The translations under genes were made by a program, and so were the position numbers. From contig JANXRU010000288.1 of NCBI GenBank assembly GCA_025356715.1, positions 1-6,531 on the forward strand: a stretch of 6,531 nucleotides of DNA. The letters run 5' to 3'. The notes beneath the pieces were generated by a model. It saw only the letters and a list, made by a program, of their open reading frames with translations, made no database searches and was not told where the DNA came from. This stretch comes from Bacteroidota bacterium (GTDB taxonomy: Bacteria; Bacteroidota; Bacteroidia; B-17B0; B-17BO). This document shows, one piece after another, positions 5,858 to 6,531 of the stretch (its first letter is position 1; each line of letters begins with the position of its first letter).

Positions 5858-6531
5858 ATGATAAAATCAATAAGAGCTATTGTTTTTGGATACAATTCAA
5901 AAGCACGTATTGAAAAAGTATTAGAATGTTTGGTGCTTCAGGAAATTCCTGAGGATATCGAATTTTCAATACTTGTTATGACAAATGCATCCAATGATAA
6001 CACTTTGCCAAAAGCAAAAGAATATTGGGATAAAAAAAATAGTTCTTATAATATTCAATATCTTCATGAAGAGAGAGAGGGGTTAGTTTTTTCCAGAGAA
6101 GCAGCTATTAAGGTATCAGATCAAGATATTTTGATTTTTGTAGATGATGATAATTATTTAACACAAAATTATATTTATGAAGCTATTAAGTTATTTAAGT
6201 CTAATAAACAAATAGGAATTGTATGCGGTCGAAATTTACCACTATTAAAAAAAACGATTCCTGAATGGTACTCGCCTTTTCAAAATGTATTGGCTGTTGG
6301 TCAACAAGGAATAGAAGATGGAGATATAACTGATAAAAAAGGATTTGCTTGGGGAGCAGGTATGTGTATAAGGAATAATTATTTAAAATCGATTTTTAGA
6401 AGTGGTTTCTCTTTTACAAAAATAATTGAAAATAACCGCGTAATGGCATTTGCAGATGATTATGAAATTTCTTTAGCTATGCGATTAGCTGGTTACAAAA
6501 TTTACTATTCTTCACAAATGCAATTATATCA
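5858..6531 (+). CDS. GT2-type (GT-A fold) glycosyltransferase, 3' end outside window
   Basis: Predicted to add a sugar to the same polysaccharide, using a metal-dependent GT-A mechanism; the donor is unknown. 224 codons are visible and there is no stop before the right edge. The N-terminus IRAIVFGYNSKARIEKVLECL (5-25) is the usual first strand and helix of GT2 enzymes. ILIFVDDDNYL (91-101) carries the DxD metal site at Asp 96-Asp 98. TPEW-like IPEWY (134-138) and WGAGMCIR (165-172) match a common Bacteroidota GT2 subgroup. FADDYEISLAMRLAGYKIYY (198-217) holds the likely catalytic base (Asp 200, Asp 201 or Glu 203). ATG 5858 is chosen because it begins 2 nt after the previous stop and gives the normal start of the fold. 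It is probably co-transcribed with the upstream genes. Confidence 0.88.
   Translation, partial: MIKSIRAIVFGYNSKARIEKVLECLVLQEIPEDIEFSILVMTNASNDNTLPKAKEYWDKKNSSYNIQYLHEEREGLVFSREAAIKVSDQDILIFVDDDNYLTQNYIYEAIKLFKSNKQIGIVCGRNLPLLKKTIPEWYSPFQNVLAVGQQGIEDGDITDKKGFAWGAGMCIRNNYLKSIFRSGFSFTKIIENNRVMAFADDYEISLAMRLAGYKIYYSSQMQLY

Noticed and set aside
5722..5913. Short plus-strand frame spanning the end of the GT4 gene and the start of the GT2 gene
   Set aside because: It is an out-of-frame overlap with two well-supported glycosyltransferases, and its low-complexity sequence has no domain.

Overview
The window looks like chromosomal DNA from a low-GC member of the Bacteroidota (Flavobacteriia-like or a relative). 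Three things suggest this. A large secreted protein combines LamG, Ig-like and PKD domains, an architecture common in that phylum. The intergenic region holds a TAnnTTTG-type -7 promoter box. Clear Shine-Dalgarno sequences are nearly absent before the genes. By hand count the DNA is about 30% GC over most of the parts sampled. No ribosomal RNA, tRNA, CRISPR, transposase or phage genes are visible.

Two divergent transcription units share a 61-bp intergenic region (1860-1920). To the left, on the minus strand, is the 5' part of a large surface or secreted protein gene that runs off the left edge (3-1859, 619 codons visible). It encodes a signal peptide, a LamG/concanavalin-A-like domain, four tandem Ig-like repeats of about 70 residues, one PKD domain and the start of another module. 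To the right, on the plus strand, are five tightly packed genes. They are an O-antigen/polysaccharide ABC exporter permease (wzm), its ATPase with a C-terminal Wzt-type domain (wzt, TTG start), a class I SAM methyltransferase, a GT4-type glycosyltransferase, and a GT2-type glycosyltransferase cut by the right edge.

The plus-strand genes read as one operon. Gaps are 24 nt, an 8-nt overlap, 1 nt and 2 nt, so translational coupling is likely. The inferred job is assembly and ABC-transporter-dependent export of a surface polysaccharide such as LPS O-antigen: the glycosyltransferases build the chain on a lipid carrier, the methyltransferase modifies a sugar or caps the chain, and Wzm/Wzt export it to the periplasm. 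The sugars cannot be deduced from the sequence.

I see no clearly new system. The points most worth a second look are the Wzt C-terminal domain next to a methyltransferase (possible chain-cap recognition), the TTG start of wzt, the base-composition step at an Ig-repeat boundary in the surface protein, and a 10-A tract inside the GT4 gene.
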